A stretch of 16,780 bases of DNA from JAWXBM01 sp037968555. Lineage in GTDB: Bacteria > Pseudomonadota > Gammaproteobacteria > Xanthomonadales > SZUA-36. The stretch covers positions 1 to 16,780 of the forward strand of contig JBBKVS010000045.1 of NCBI GenBank assembly GCA_037968555.1. The letters are read 5' to 3'. Numbering within the stretch: position 1 is the first letter of the stretch; every line of letters starts with the position of its first letter. The position numbers were made by a program, and so were the translations under genes. This document shows, in pieces, positions 5,954-12,854 of this stretch. Under the pieces are notes generated by a model. That model saw only the letters and a program-made list of their open reading frames with translations, ran no database searches and had not been told where the DNA came from.

Positions 5954-8041
5954 TCAGGGATCGCCAATGCGTATGTCCTGACCGGATGAGGCAGCGGATA
6001 GATTGGCCAGCAGTTGCGGGAAATCCATACGCCGGTTGAATACCTTGATCATCAGCTTGGGAATGCCAGAGCCCTCCATGATGAGCACACTGTTCTCCTC
6101 ATCTTCCAGGCCTCGTATGGAACAGACGTAATTTTCCAACTTGCAGCCCATGCCCAGGCGACGGTAAGAAAAATTACTGAACATGCGCATCAGAGGACCA
6201 GTCAATGCCGCTGTCGCGCCACCACCGCCTATGCTGGTCAGGCTGTTCACAGCCTGGCGGGATATGTGTTTGGAATCACTTTGCTGATCGGGCGTGCCTA
6301 TCCAGGCATCGAAAGAAACCGGCGACCAATCCAGCATGCGCAGGTTGCGTACATAGCCTCCCAACTTACCGGCTATGTGGCCAAATGAAAAAGTCTGGGT
6401 CAATTGCTGCAAATCCAGATCTTCAATCTTCAGGTCGGCTGCCAGGCTGGGCAGCACACCAAACAGTCGCTCCACCCGCAAATCGCTGAGCAGGATGCGG
6501 CCGTCAAAAGCTTCAAAGCTCAACAGGCCATCCACGGTGAGCACACCCTGGTTGAAAGATGCTCCTGGAATTTGTCCGCTGATTTTGCCGTCAAAAGTGG
6601 GCCATCCCAAAGCCTCGGTTAATTGCTTCATATCCATGGCGTTCAGGCTGGCATGGAAATTCACAACCGGCTCGGTATCAGCATTGGCAGGGGGTAGTTG
6701 CAGGCTGAATTCATCGACCGCAAACTCGCCACCCAGTACCGACAGCTTCAGGGGAGCTGCCAGTTCAAATAATCCGGGGGCGGTTTTCAGGTCAATTTTA
6801 CCGGCACCCAGGTTGATGCGGCCCAGCAACATGCCGCGCCAGGAAAAATCCGAAACACCCTGTGAGTTGCCCACTTGCACATGGGCGGACATACCGGTAA
6901 AGGCAAAACGATTCTGCACATGATCGACTACGCTCAGGTCATCAAACGCCAGGGCGCCGCTGGGAAAATCATTACCTTCGCCTGAACCGGTCCATTGGAA
7001 ACCGCCGGTTACCGTCAGTTTGTCCAGTGTCCAGGTAGCCAGCACCGGTTCCAGGTATCGCGCATAGGCCTGGGGAAACTGCATTCGCAGCTCCTTGACC
7101 TGGTATTTCAAGCTGGCCACCGGGTCTTTCAGGTTCAGTCGTGCACTTGCCTGTAGCTGCAATGCACCATCATCATTGAGCTGCAACTGCTTCAGCTTGA
7201 GCTGGTCTCCGGCCATTTCAAGTTGCGCGTTCAGCAGCAATGGCTTGGGTCCGAAAGCGGTATAGAATCTGTCAGCCAGCACTTCGCCGGAGAGAAATTT
7301 TGCAGCGATGGTGATTTTCTCGGTGGATCCTGGCTGCCATTGGCCATTGGCTTGCATGTTCAGGCCCTCAGCCGCGAAACGTCCTTCGGGAGAATCCAGG
7401 CTGATATTCTGCAAACCCACCTTATAGCCAACTGTCAGCTCCGACTCCTTGCTGGCGAGCTTCACTGTCAGCGTGGCACTGGATACCCCCGCTTTCACCC
7501 ATTCCATTTGCGCTGGCAACATGGCCCGGAAAGGCAACTTAGCCAGTTCCTGCTTACTCCATTCCACTTGCACATGCGGACCGGAAGCTGGCTCGGTGTA
7601 CTGCAAGGTGGCCGCAAACGCCCCGGCCATCAACTGGCTGGTCACCTGGCGATTTTGCTCATCCCATTGCGCAGCATTAATGGTGCCCTGCAATTTTTGC
7701 TGCCACTCGTGTTTGCCAGAGCTGACCATCAGCTGCCAGTTCCCGGCCGGGCACCAACCTGTCGCTGCGTCACCCAATTCGGTGCATTGCAACTGGAATT
7801 CCTTGAGTTCAATATCGGGTTGTGCGTCCAGACGGGACTGTTTGACTGTCAGGCTGATGCCTTGGTCAAACATCTGCATGTTGACTTGCTCAAAACGAAA
7901 GCCATTAAATTCAATTGCTTCAGCGGACAGTTGCACCGGAAACGGCAGGGCCCACAAGCTCGCGCTGTACAAAGCCATGCAGCTCAACAACATGGCTGTT
8001 CTGAATTTACGGCTGAATAGGCTAGTTGCGGAATGCTGCAT
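5954..8041 (-). CDS. YdbH-like AsmA-family intermembrane transport protein
   Basis: A 695-residue envelope protein. The N-terminus (about 1-32) has basic residues and a hydrophobic segment (AMLLSCMALYSASLWA), which may be a cleaved signal or an inner-membrane anchor. The rest is rich in alternating polar and hydrophobic beta-strand sequence without enzyme motifs, as in the AsmA/YdbH/TamB superfamily, whose members form long lipid-binding grooves. The C-terminal region is the most recognisable: FEAFDGRILLSDLRVERLFG, GKLGGYVRNLRMLDWSPVSF, SIGGGGATAALTGPLMRMF and FSYRRLGMGCKLENYVCSI. This resembles the C-terminal domain of YdbH-like (dicarboxylate-transport/DUF) proteins. It is shorter than E. 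coli YdbH (about 880 residues). The downstream YnbE/YdbL-like gene supports a role in phospholipid movement between inner and outer membrane, by analogy with E. coli. The ATG at 8041 has no clear Shine-Dalgarno sequence and follows the pdxJ stop by 45 bases. Confidence 0.78.
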   Translation of the reverse strand: MQHSATSLFSRKFRTAMLLSCMALYSASLWALPFPVQLSAEAIEFNGFRFEQVNMQMFDQGISLTVKQSRLDAQPDIELKEFQLQCTELGDAATGWCPAGNWQLMVSSGKHEWQQKLQGTINAAQWDEQNRQVTSQLMAGAFAATLQYTEPASGPHVQVEWSKQELAKLPFRAMLPAQMEWVKAGVSSATLTVKLASKESELTVGYKVGLQNISLDSPEGRFAAEGLNMQANGQWQPGSTEKITIAAKFLSGEVLADRFYTAFGPKPLLLNAQLEMAGDQLKLKQLQLNDDGALQLQASARLNLKDPVASLKYQVKELRMQFPQAYARYLEPVLATWTLDKLTVTGGFQWTGSGEGNDFPSGALAFDDLSVVDHVQNRFAFTGMSAHVQVGNSQGVSDFSWRGMLLGRINLGAGKIDLKTAPGLFELAAPLKLSVLGGEFAVDEFSLQLPPANADTEPVVNFHASLNAMDMKQLTEALGWPTFDGKISGQIPGASFNQGVLTVDGLLSFEAFDGRILLSDLRVERLFGVLPSLAADLKIEDLDLQQLTQTFSFGHIAGKLGGYVRNLRMLDWSPVSFDAWIGTPDQQSDSKHISRQAVNSLTSIGGGGATAALTGPLMRMFSNFSYRRLGMGCKLENYVCSIRGLEDEENSVLIMEGSGIPKLMIKVFNRRMDFPQLLANLSAASSGQDIRIGDP

Positions 8042-8086
8042 GCTGGCTATTCTGACAGAAGCATAGTCACTCAGTTCGGCAGCGCC

Positions 8087-8818
8087 TTAATTGCCCCGGG
8101 CAGCGGAATGAATCAGCTCGCGCATTTCGCGCACGGCGGCTTCCATCCCGGTAAAAATCGATCTGGCCACGATGGCATGGCCTATGTTGAGCTCTACCAT
8201 GTGCGGCAACAAAGCGATGGCCTGTACGTTGGTGTAGTGCAGGCCATGACCTGCGTTGACCTGCAGACCCAGTGTATGTGCGAGTTCGGCTGCCTGGTGC
8301 AAGCGTTGCAGTTCGGCTTGTTGTACTGCGCCACTGCTGTCGGCATAGGTACCGGTGTGCAATTCAATGACCGGCGCCCCCACATCATGAGCAGCACGAA
8401 TCTGTTCACCATCAGGATCTATAAACAAGGAAACCCGGATGCCGGCACTGCTGAGTTTGCGCGTGGCTGCCTGTACCTGCTGAAAATGAGCAAGCACATC
8501 CAAGCCACCCTCGGTGGTCAGTTCAGCACGTTTTTCCGGCACCAGGCAAACATCCGAAGGATTGTGCGTCAGAGCAAAATCCAGCATTTCCGGGGTCACA
8601 GCAATTTCCAGATTGATAGGCGTAGCGCAACGTTCACACAAAGCGCTCACATCCCGGTCCTGTATATGGCGGCGATCTTCGCGCAAATGCACCGTGATTG
8701 AATCCGCACCACCTCGTTCGGCATAGGCTGCTGCCTCAATTACCGAGGGATAATGGGTACCCCGCGCCTGTCGGACGGTGGCTACGTGGTCGATGTTGAC
8801 GCCCAATAAAACGGTCAT
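8087..8818 (-). CDS. pdxJ: Pyridoxine 5'-phosphate synthase
   Basis: Last step of de novo vitamin B6 synthesis by the DXP-dependent route: condenses 1-deoxyxylulose-5-phosphate with 3-amino-2-oxopropyl phosphate to give pyridoxine phosphate. The 243-residue protein has the expected length and family motifs: LGVNIDHVATVRQARG (5-20), HLREDRRHI (44-52) with the active-site His44, LEIAVT with Glu71, and NAGHGLHYTN (188-197) with His191. These correspond to His45, Glu72 and His193 of the E. coli enzyme. The TIM-barrel phosphate-binding end (NIGHAIVARSIFTGM) is intact. It follows recO at a 48-base spacing; recO-pdxJ is the standard gammaproteobacterial order. Confidence 0.97.
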   Translation of the reverse strand: MTVLLGVNIDHVATVRQARGTHYPSVIEAAAYAERGGADSITVHLREDRRHIQDRDVSALCERCATPINLEIAVTPEMLDFALTHNPSDVCLVPEKRAELTTEGGLDVLAHFQQVQAATRKLSSAGIRVSLFIDPDGEQIRAAHDVGAPVIELHTGTYADSSGAVQQAELQRLHQAAELAHTLGLQVNAGHGLHYTNVQAIALLPHMVELNIGHAIVARSIFTGMEAAVREMRELIHSAARGN

Positions 8819-8866
8819 GCGGGTCTGCCTGTTGTTAGTCTTGAGATTATGTTTGCCAATTGCCGC

Positions 8867-9595
8867 TCATTGAAACAGAGTCTGCGACAACAACGGCTTC
8901 TCGCCCAGATGAAAGCGAATCACCCGGCGCATCAGCCGCTTCAATTCCGGCAAGTGTTGCTCTTCTATAAGGCCGGATTCCAATGCCAGCAGAGCCGCGC
9001 CAGAAATCAGTTTCTGACCGGCAGCTGGCTGCTGATCACTGATTGGAGATGTTCCTGCCGTCTGCTCACGCATGGGCCCTGCTAGCGGATGATAGCGATA
9101 CCAGGCATCTGCTTGCACCAATTCACCACTGGCGGGCTCGTAAGCCAGGGCCATAGCAAATCCGATGGCCTCCAGCAATTGCTTTTCGAAGTTGCGCAGC
9201 AGTGCCTGCAGTTCCTGCTGGCTGGCCAGTTGTTGCATTAACATGCGGTAGGCATCAAACAGGTCCGGGTGGGGATCACCGCGCTGCAAAGCGCGCATCA
9301 GCAGTTCATTCACATACAAGCCGCAAAACCAGCCATCGCCGGCAGCCAGGGGCATGGCCGCCACCTGCTCTGCTTCGGTAAGACTACCCAGTTCACCCCT
9401 GAGACTCCAACTCAACAGCAAAGGACGGAAGGGCTGCAATACATTGCGCCAGCGGGACTTGGCGCCGCGGGCCCCACGGGCAACCAGGCCTACGCGACCA
9501 TGCTGCCTGGAAAAGATTTCCAACAACAGGCTGCTTTCCCGAAAAGCCCTGCCATGCAATACATAAGCAGGTTCCAGACTAGGGCGTGTGAACAC
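8867..9595 (-). CDS. recO: DNA repair protein RecO
   Basis: RecO of the RecFOR pathway, which loads RecA onto SSB-coated single-stranded DNA and anneals strands. The conserved N-terminal OB-fold sequence begins AYVLHGRAFRESSLLLEIF, followed by HGRVGLVARGARGAKSRW and LQPFRPLLLSW. The C-terminal helical domain includes WFCGLYVNELLMRAL and LISGAALLALESG. No ATG lies close to the conserved start. The reading frame stays open into the upstream inverted-repeat element as far as an ATG at 9709. The GTG at 9595, inside the element's left terminal repeat, gives 242 residues, the length of E. coli RecO. I prefer it, although the Shine-Dalgarno match (ACGAG seven bases upstream) is weak. On this reading the first five residues (MFTRP) come from the element. 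In many relatives recO is coupled to era; here the insertion separates them. Confidence 0.92.
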   Translation of the reverse strand: MFTRPSLEPAYVLHGRAFRESSLLLEIFSRQHGRVGLVARGARGAKSRWRNVLQPFRPLLLSWSLRGELGSLTEAEQVAAMPLAAGDGWFCGLYVNELLMRALQRGDPHPDLFDAYRMLMQQLASQQELQALLRNFEKQLLEAIGFAMALAYEPASGELVQADAWYRYHPLAGPMREQTAGTSPISDQQPAAGQKLISGAALLALESGLIEEQHLPELKRLMRRVIRFHLGEKPLLSQTLFQ

Positions 9596-9848
9596 TATTT
9601 GACTCGTTACTGTTGTGTCTGAAAAAGCACCAATCAAGGCACGAGGAGTGTAGTTTGGTTGCTCCAAATAAGCGACGAGTAACGCCGAGTGGGGTTTTTT
9701 CAGCCTCAACCCGAAGGGCCGGGGCCAATTTCCCCGCTGGCGTTGTTGTCAGTCGATTACATAGTGGCACTATGCTGCTCTCCTTCCGCCTAGCCAGCTG
9801 AAAAATTGACCGCCGGCAGTAATGAGTCAAATAGTGTTCACACGCCCT
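9581..9848. mobile_element. 268-base MITE-like element with 32-base terminal inverted repeats
   Basis: The left arm (9581-9612) and the reverse complement of the right arm (9817-9848) match at 31 of 32 bases; the one difference is g9606 against t9823. Each arm starts AGGGCGTGTGAACACTATTT when read inward. The 204-base interior encodes no recognisable protein. The minus-strand frame at 9579-9830 stays open for 83 codons but its product resembles nothing I know. If the ends are taken as GGGCG/CGCCC, the flanking triplets are cta and tta, an imperfect match to a 3-base target duplication. The element sits exactly between era and recO: its last base is also the last base of the era TAA, and its left arm contains the probable recO start. 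Size, long terminal repeats and lack of a transposase suggest a non-autonomous (MITE-type) element. The parent family cannot be fixed from this window. Confidence 0.75.
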
Positions 9849-10774
9849 TAACCGGTGAACTCATCAAAGCCCAGCTGGCGCATGGCCTTTTCATTGTCTG
9901 ACCATTCCTTGCTGACTTTCACCCACAGCCGCAGAAATACTTTTTGGTCAAACAATTTTTCCAATTCTTTGCGGGCGTGGGTACCCACTTGCTTAAGCAC
10001 CAGACCACCTTTTCCGATCACAATCTGTTTCTGGCCCTGGCGCTCTACCCAGATGATGGCGCCGAGGCGCAGCAATTTCTCTTCACGCTTGAACTCCTCA
10101 ATCTCCACGGCCAGGGAATAAGGCAGCTCCTGGTGCAAGCGCTGCATCAATTGCTCGCGTATCAGTTCACCCGCCAGGAAGCGTTCGCTTCTGTCCGTGT
10201 ATTGATCTTCGTCGTAAAACGGCCGCGAGAATGGCAGGTAGTGCATGACGGTCTTTTCTATGTCGGCAACACCATTGCCGTTTTTGGCAGAAACCAGCAG
10301 TACTTTTTCAAAACGGCTGGAGTCTACCTTGTCCTTGAGAAAATTCATCAGGAGGGTTTTGTCGGGTATCAGGTCGATCTTGTTGACCACCAGTACCACC
10401 GGCACATTCACATTGGCCAGTGCACGCGCCACATACTCATCCTGCTTGCTCCAGCGATTACCCTCGACCAGGAATAACACCAGGTCAACTTCGCGCAGGG
10501 CTGCATGGGCGATGCGGTTCATATGCCGGCTCAGGGCGCGGCTGGCAGCCTCATGTATACCCGGGGTATCGAGATAGATTACCTGGCCCTCTGCACTGGT
10601 CTTGATACCAGCCACTTGCTGCCGTGTGGTTTGTGGTTTGGCCGTAACGATGCTGACTTTGGTTCCCAAAATACGATTCATCAAGGTAGATTTCCCGACA
10701 TTCGGGCGTCCTACCAGAGCGACATAGCCGCAGCGTTTTTCTTCGCCCGTTTCAACGGTGGGCAGATCATTCAT
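9848..10774 (-). CDS. era: GTPase Era
   Basis: Essential Ras-like GTPase that binds the 3' end of 16S rRNA and assists 30S assembly. The 308-residue product is close to E. coli Era (301). GTPase motifs: G1 GRPNVGKS (22-29), PQTTR in switch I (about 47-51), G3 DTPG (69-72), G4 NKID (131-134), G5 SAK (162-164). The C-terminal KH domain has IVIGKGG (251-257) with LEKLFDQKVFLRLWVKV after it. The ATG overlaps the rnc stop as ATGA (10771-10774), as is common for rnc-era. The stop codon TAA (9848-9850) abuts the inverted-repeat element; the C-terminus, LGFDEFTG, differs slightly from the LGY..DL ends of relatives. Confidence 0.97.
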   Translation of the reverse strand: MNDLPTVETGEEKRCGYVALVGRPNVGKSTLMNRILGTKVSIVTAKPQTTRQQVAGIKTSAEGQVIYLDTPGIHEAASRALSRHMNRIAHAALREVDLVLFLVEGNRWSKQDEYVARALANVNVPVVLVVNKIDLIPDKTLLMNFLKDKVDSSRFEKVLLVSAKNGNGVADIEKTVMHYLPFSRPFYDEDQYTDRSERFLAGELIREQLMQRLHQELPYSLAVEIEEFKREEKLLRLGAIIWVERQGQKQIVIGKGGLVLKQVGTHARKELEKLFDQKVFLRLWVKVSKEWSDNEKAMRQLGFDEFTG

Positions 10775-11427
10775 TGGCCTTTACCTTTAATTTCCAGTTT
10801 ATCCAGCCACAGACTGGCTACCGACTGTTCTGCCTTGCGTAAGCTGCTACCAACCGCCAGCAGCGGCTTGGAGCCATCATCCAGCTGACATTCCACGTGA
10901 AATTGCTTGGCGTGTTCAGAACCCTCTTCTTTCACCAGGCGGTAAACCGGCAAAGCCCTGCCGCGGGCCTGTAACCACTCCTGCAAACGGGTCTTGGCAT
11001 CTTTCAAGCTGTCTGCGGCTGGAAGTGCATCAATCAGAGGCAGGAAAATCTGGGAAATAACTGCCTGGCAGGCGGCATAGCCTCCATCCTGCATGATTGC
11101 GCCAAACACGGCTTCCAGTGTATCGGCAAGGATGGAGGATCGCCGAATTCCTCCAGAATTTATTTCGCCTTGCCCCAAAATGATCTGTTTGCCCAGCCCC
11201 AGTTTGCTGGCCACTTCAGCCAGCGTACGGCCACGGACGATGCGTGCGCGCATGCGGCTGAGATCACCTTCATCAGCTTGCGGGTACCGTTGGAATAAAT
11301 GCTGCGATACGACCATGCTCAAAATACTGTCGCCCAGGAATTCCAGTCGTTCGTAATTCCTCGGGCCCGCACTGCGATGTGTCAGGGCTGCTTCCAACAG
11401 ACGAGCATCTGCAAACCGGTAATCAAT
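10771..11427 (-). CDS. rnc: Ribonuclease III (start codon unresolved)
   Basis: Double-strand-specific endoribonuclease that processes rRNA and mRNA. The catalytic domain has ALTHRS, the signature NYERLEFLGDSIL (nuclease-motif acidic residues), LADTLEAVFGAI with the second acidic pair, and LSRMRARIVRG. A C-terminal double-stranded-RNA-binding domain begins DAKTRLQEWLQ and ends SLRKAEQSVASLWL. Homology extends upstream through GIDYRFADARLLEAALTHRS, but no ATG, GTG or TTG lies in frame between that sequence and the stop codon at 11479-11481. The first canonical start is TTG at 11397, inside the conserved helix, which would remove the DYRF segment. I place the start nominally at an ATT (11427) that keeps the homology. 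An ATC at 11469 with TAGG eight bases upstream, or a one-base frameshift from an ATG at 11450, are alternatives. The gene lies between DUF4845 and era, as in Pseudomonas. Confidence 0.88.
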   Translation of the reverse strand: MDYRFADARLLEAALTHRSAGPRNYERLEFLGDSILSMVVSQHLFQRYPQADEGDLSRMRARIVRGRTLAEVASKLGLGKQIILGQGEINSGGIRRSSILADTLEAVFGAIMQDGGYAACQAVISQIFLPLIDALPAADSLKDAKTRLQEWLQARGRALPVYRLVKEEGSEHAKQFHVECQLDDGSKPLLAVGSSLRKAEQSVASLWLDKLEIKGKGQ

Positions 11428-11495
11428 TCCCGGGACAGTATTATTTACATTCTGTTTTGCCCTGCCGATTTGTCTTGCCTACCGCAATACCAGGC

Positions 11496-11861
11496 TCACC
11501 TGAGCGTAGTTGATTTCTCGAACTTGCCGACCAGGTCCAGGTTGCCAATCCAGGGTTTGCGTACTTCATAGACAACGCGCACTTTGACGCCATCGCTGCG
11601 ACTGATGCGTATGTGTTCGCGCTTGATGTTGTTGCTGGCGTAACTGACCCAAAGGCTGTTGATGATATTGGTACGCATGCGGCTGGGTTCCATATCCTTG
11701 GCGCCCGGCGTGTTTTGTAAGGTATTCAGCGCATTCACCAAAGCGTGATATTCCAGATACATGGGTATGACCCGCATGCCGGTATAGGCAATCAGCAAAC
11801 CAAAACCCAAAACGATAACAAAACCGATTAATGTCAGGCCGCGTTGTTTACGAATGATCAT
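11496..11861 (-). CDS. DUF4845 family membrane protein
   Basis: A 121-residue protein of unknown function found between lepB and rnc in many Gamma- and Betaproteobacteria. The N-terminus, RKQRGLTLIGFVIVLGFGLL, looks like a type IV prepilin leader (G followed by LTL and a hydrophobic helix), but the glutamate usual at position 5 of mature pilins is absent. Residues about 10-30 form a single membrane segment. The rest (VIPMYLEYHALVNAL, YEVRKPWIGNLDLVGKF) matches the conserved family pattern and is probably periplasmic. A longer frame opens at 11990, but the ATG at 11861 has AAGGTGAGG just upstream and yields the family N-terminus, so I use it. A role in assembly of envelope or ribosome functions is not established. 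Confidence 0.88.
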   Translation of the reverse strand: MIIRKQRGLTLIGFVIVLGFGLLIAYTGMRVIPMYLEYHALVNALNTLQNTPGAKDMEPSRMRTNIINSLWVSYASNNIKREHIRISRSDGVKVRVVYEVRKPWIGNLDLVGKFEKSTTLR

Positions 11862-11902
11862 AATCCTCACCTTCTTCCTGTTAAGTGGGGTCGCCTTACT
11901 CG

Positions 11903-11959
11903 CCAATGCTCGCCTGAGACCATTGGATTTACCAGCGGTATACTCCTTCATAATATACC
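11903..11959 (-). promoter_or_regulatory. Inverted repeats in the lepB-DUF4845 leader
   Basis: The 174-base gap before the DUF4845-rnc-era genes holds two inverted repeats. CCAATG (11903-11908) pairs with CATTGG (11921-11926) across 12 bases. CGGTATA (11936-11942) pairs with TATACCG (11954-11960) across 11 bases, with AAGGAG in the loop on the minus strand. No T-run follows either, so they do not look like terminators. They could be an operator or leader hairpins. E. coli RNase III cuts a hairpin in the leader of its own operon, but a comparable role here is only a guess. Confidence 0.35.
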
Positions 11960-12035
11960 GGTTTGCTGCCCAAGTGAGTGCCCGGGTCAATATTTAAGCT
12001 AGCCAATTCGCTCAAACCTGGCCGCGATTAAGCAC

Positions 12036-12836
12036 TTAATGAATGCCCTCTCCAACCCTGGAAAAGTCACCACAGCCCTTGGTGTAATCAAAATTCAGCC
12101 AAATTCCCACTGCACGACCCATCAGGTTGGCTTCCGGCACGAAACCCCATTCACGACTGTCATTGCTGCGGTCGCGATTGTCACCCATCATGAAATAGTG
12201 TCCTTCAGGTACCACCCACTGGCCATCACGCGAGCCACTGCCGTGGTGCAACAGGATGTCGTGACTGACCTCGCCCAATTGTTCAGCATAACGCTCTGCA
12301 TCCGATCTGGGCGTGGTGCATTTAACTTCATTGCTGGAAAAAACACCCTGGCTTTCCAACTCAACGGGATCACCGTTGATGAATAATTTTTTGTCGCGGT
12401 AAACAATGGTATCGCCCGGTAACCCCACCAGTCGCTTGATGAAATTGACACCGGGGTCTACCGGGTAACGGAATACCACCACATCGCCACGCTTGGGTTC
12501 ACTGACTTCCATGAATTTGCTGTTCAAAACCGGTAATCGCAAACCATAGGCAAACTTGTTGACCAGGATAAAATCACCGATCAGCAAGGTGGGTATCATG
12601 GACCCTGAGGGGATCTTGAAAGGCTCGAACAGGAAGGAGCGGAACAACAAGACGATCAAAAGCACCGGAAACAATGAGCGTGAGTACTCAATGATGACGG
12701 GTTCGCGCGCTCGCTGGACTTTCTGCTGCACGGCTTTGTCCATGCGGCGGCGCTTGAAAAGCAGGCTGTCCAGCAACCAGACCAGTCCGGTCAACCCGGT
12801 GAGTAAAACCAGCAATAAACTGAAATCAGGAATCAT
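12036..12836 (-). CDS. lepB: Signal peptidase I
   Basis: Inner-membrane serine protease that removes signal peptides from exported proteins. The product has 266 residues. Two N-terminal membrane segments (about 5-27 and 54-70) are separated by a basic cytoplasmic loop (FKRRRMDKAVQQKVQRAREP). The catalytic serine is Ser79 in IPSGSMIPTL, and the general-base lysine is Lys134 in VNFIKRLVGLPGD. The family's C-terminal box GHYFMMGDNRDRSNDSREWG is present. Residues about 159-210 form the beta-domain extension of the gammaproteobacterial type. The ATG lies 18 bases past the lepA stop with GGGCCGAG upstream, so lepA and lepB are probably co-transcribed, as in E. coli and Pseudomonas. Confidence 0.97.
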   Translation of the reverse strand: MIPDFSLLLVLLTGLTGLVWLLDSLLFKRRRMDKAVQQKVQRAREPVIIEYSRSLFPVLLIVLLFRSFLFEPFKIPSGSMIPTLLIGDFILVNKFAYGLRLPVLNSKFMEVSEPKRGDVVVFRYPVDPGVNFIKRLVGLPGDTIVYRDKKLFINGDPVELESQGVFSSNEVKCTTPRSDAERYAEQLGEVSHDILLHHGSGSRDGQWVVPEGHYFMMGDNRDRSNDSREWGFVPEANLMGRAVGIWLNFDYTKGCGDFSRVGEGIH

Positions 12837-12854
12837 AGTTCTCGGCCCTGTAAG

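Noticed and set aside
9579..9830. Minus-strand frame of 83 codons inside the inverted-repeat element
   Set aside because: It has no recognisable domain or start site, and it runs through both terminal repeats, so it is more likely chance openness in a short element than a gene.
9579..9850. Clean target-site duplication around the element
   Set aside because: The flanking triplets cta and tta differ at one base, and no longer direct repeat is present, so I do not claim a target duplication or an IS family.
11496..11990. Longer DUF4845 frame starting at 11990
   Set aside because: The extra 43 residues are not family-like and would cover the structured leader; the ATG at 11861 has a good ribosome-binding site and the expected N-terminus.
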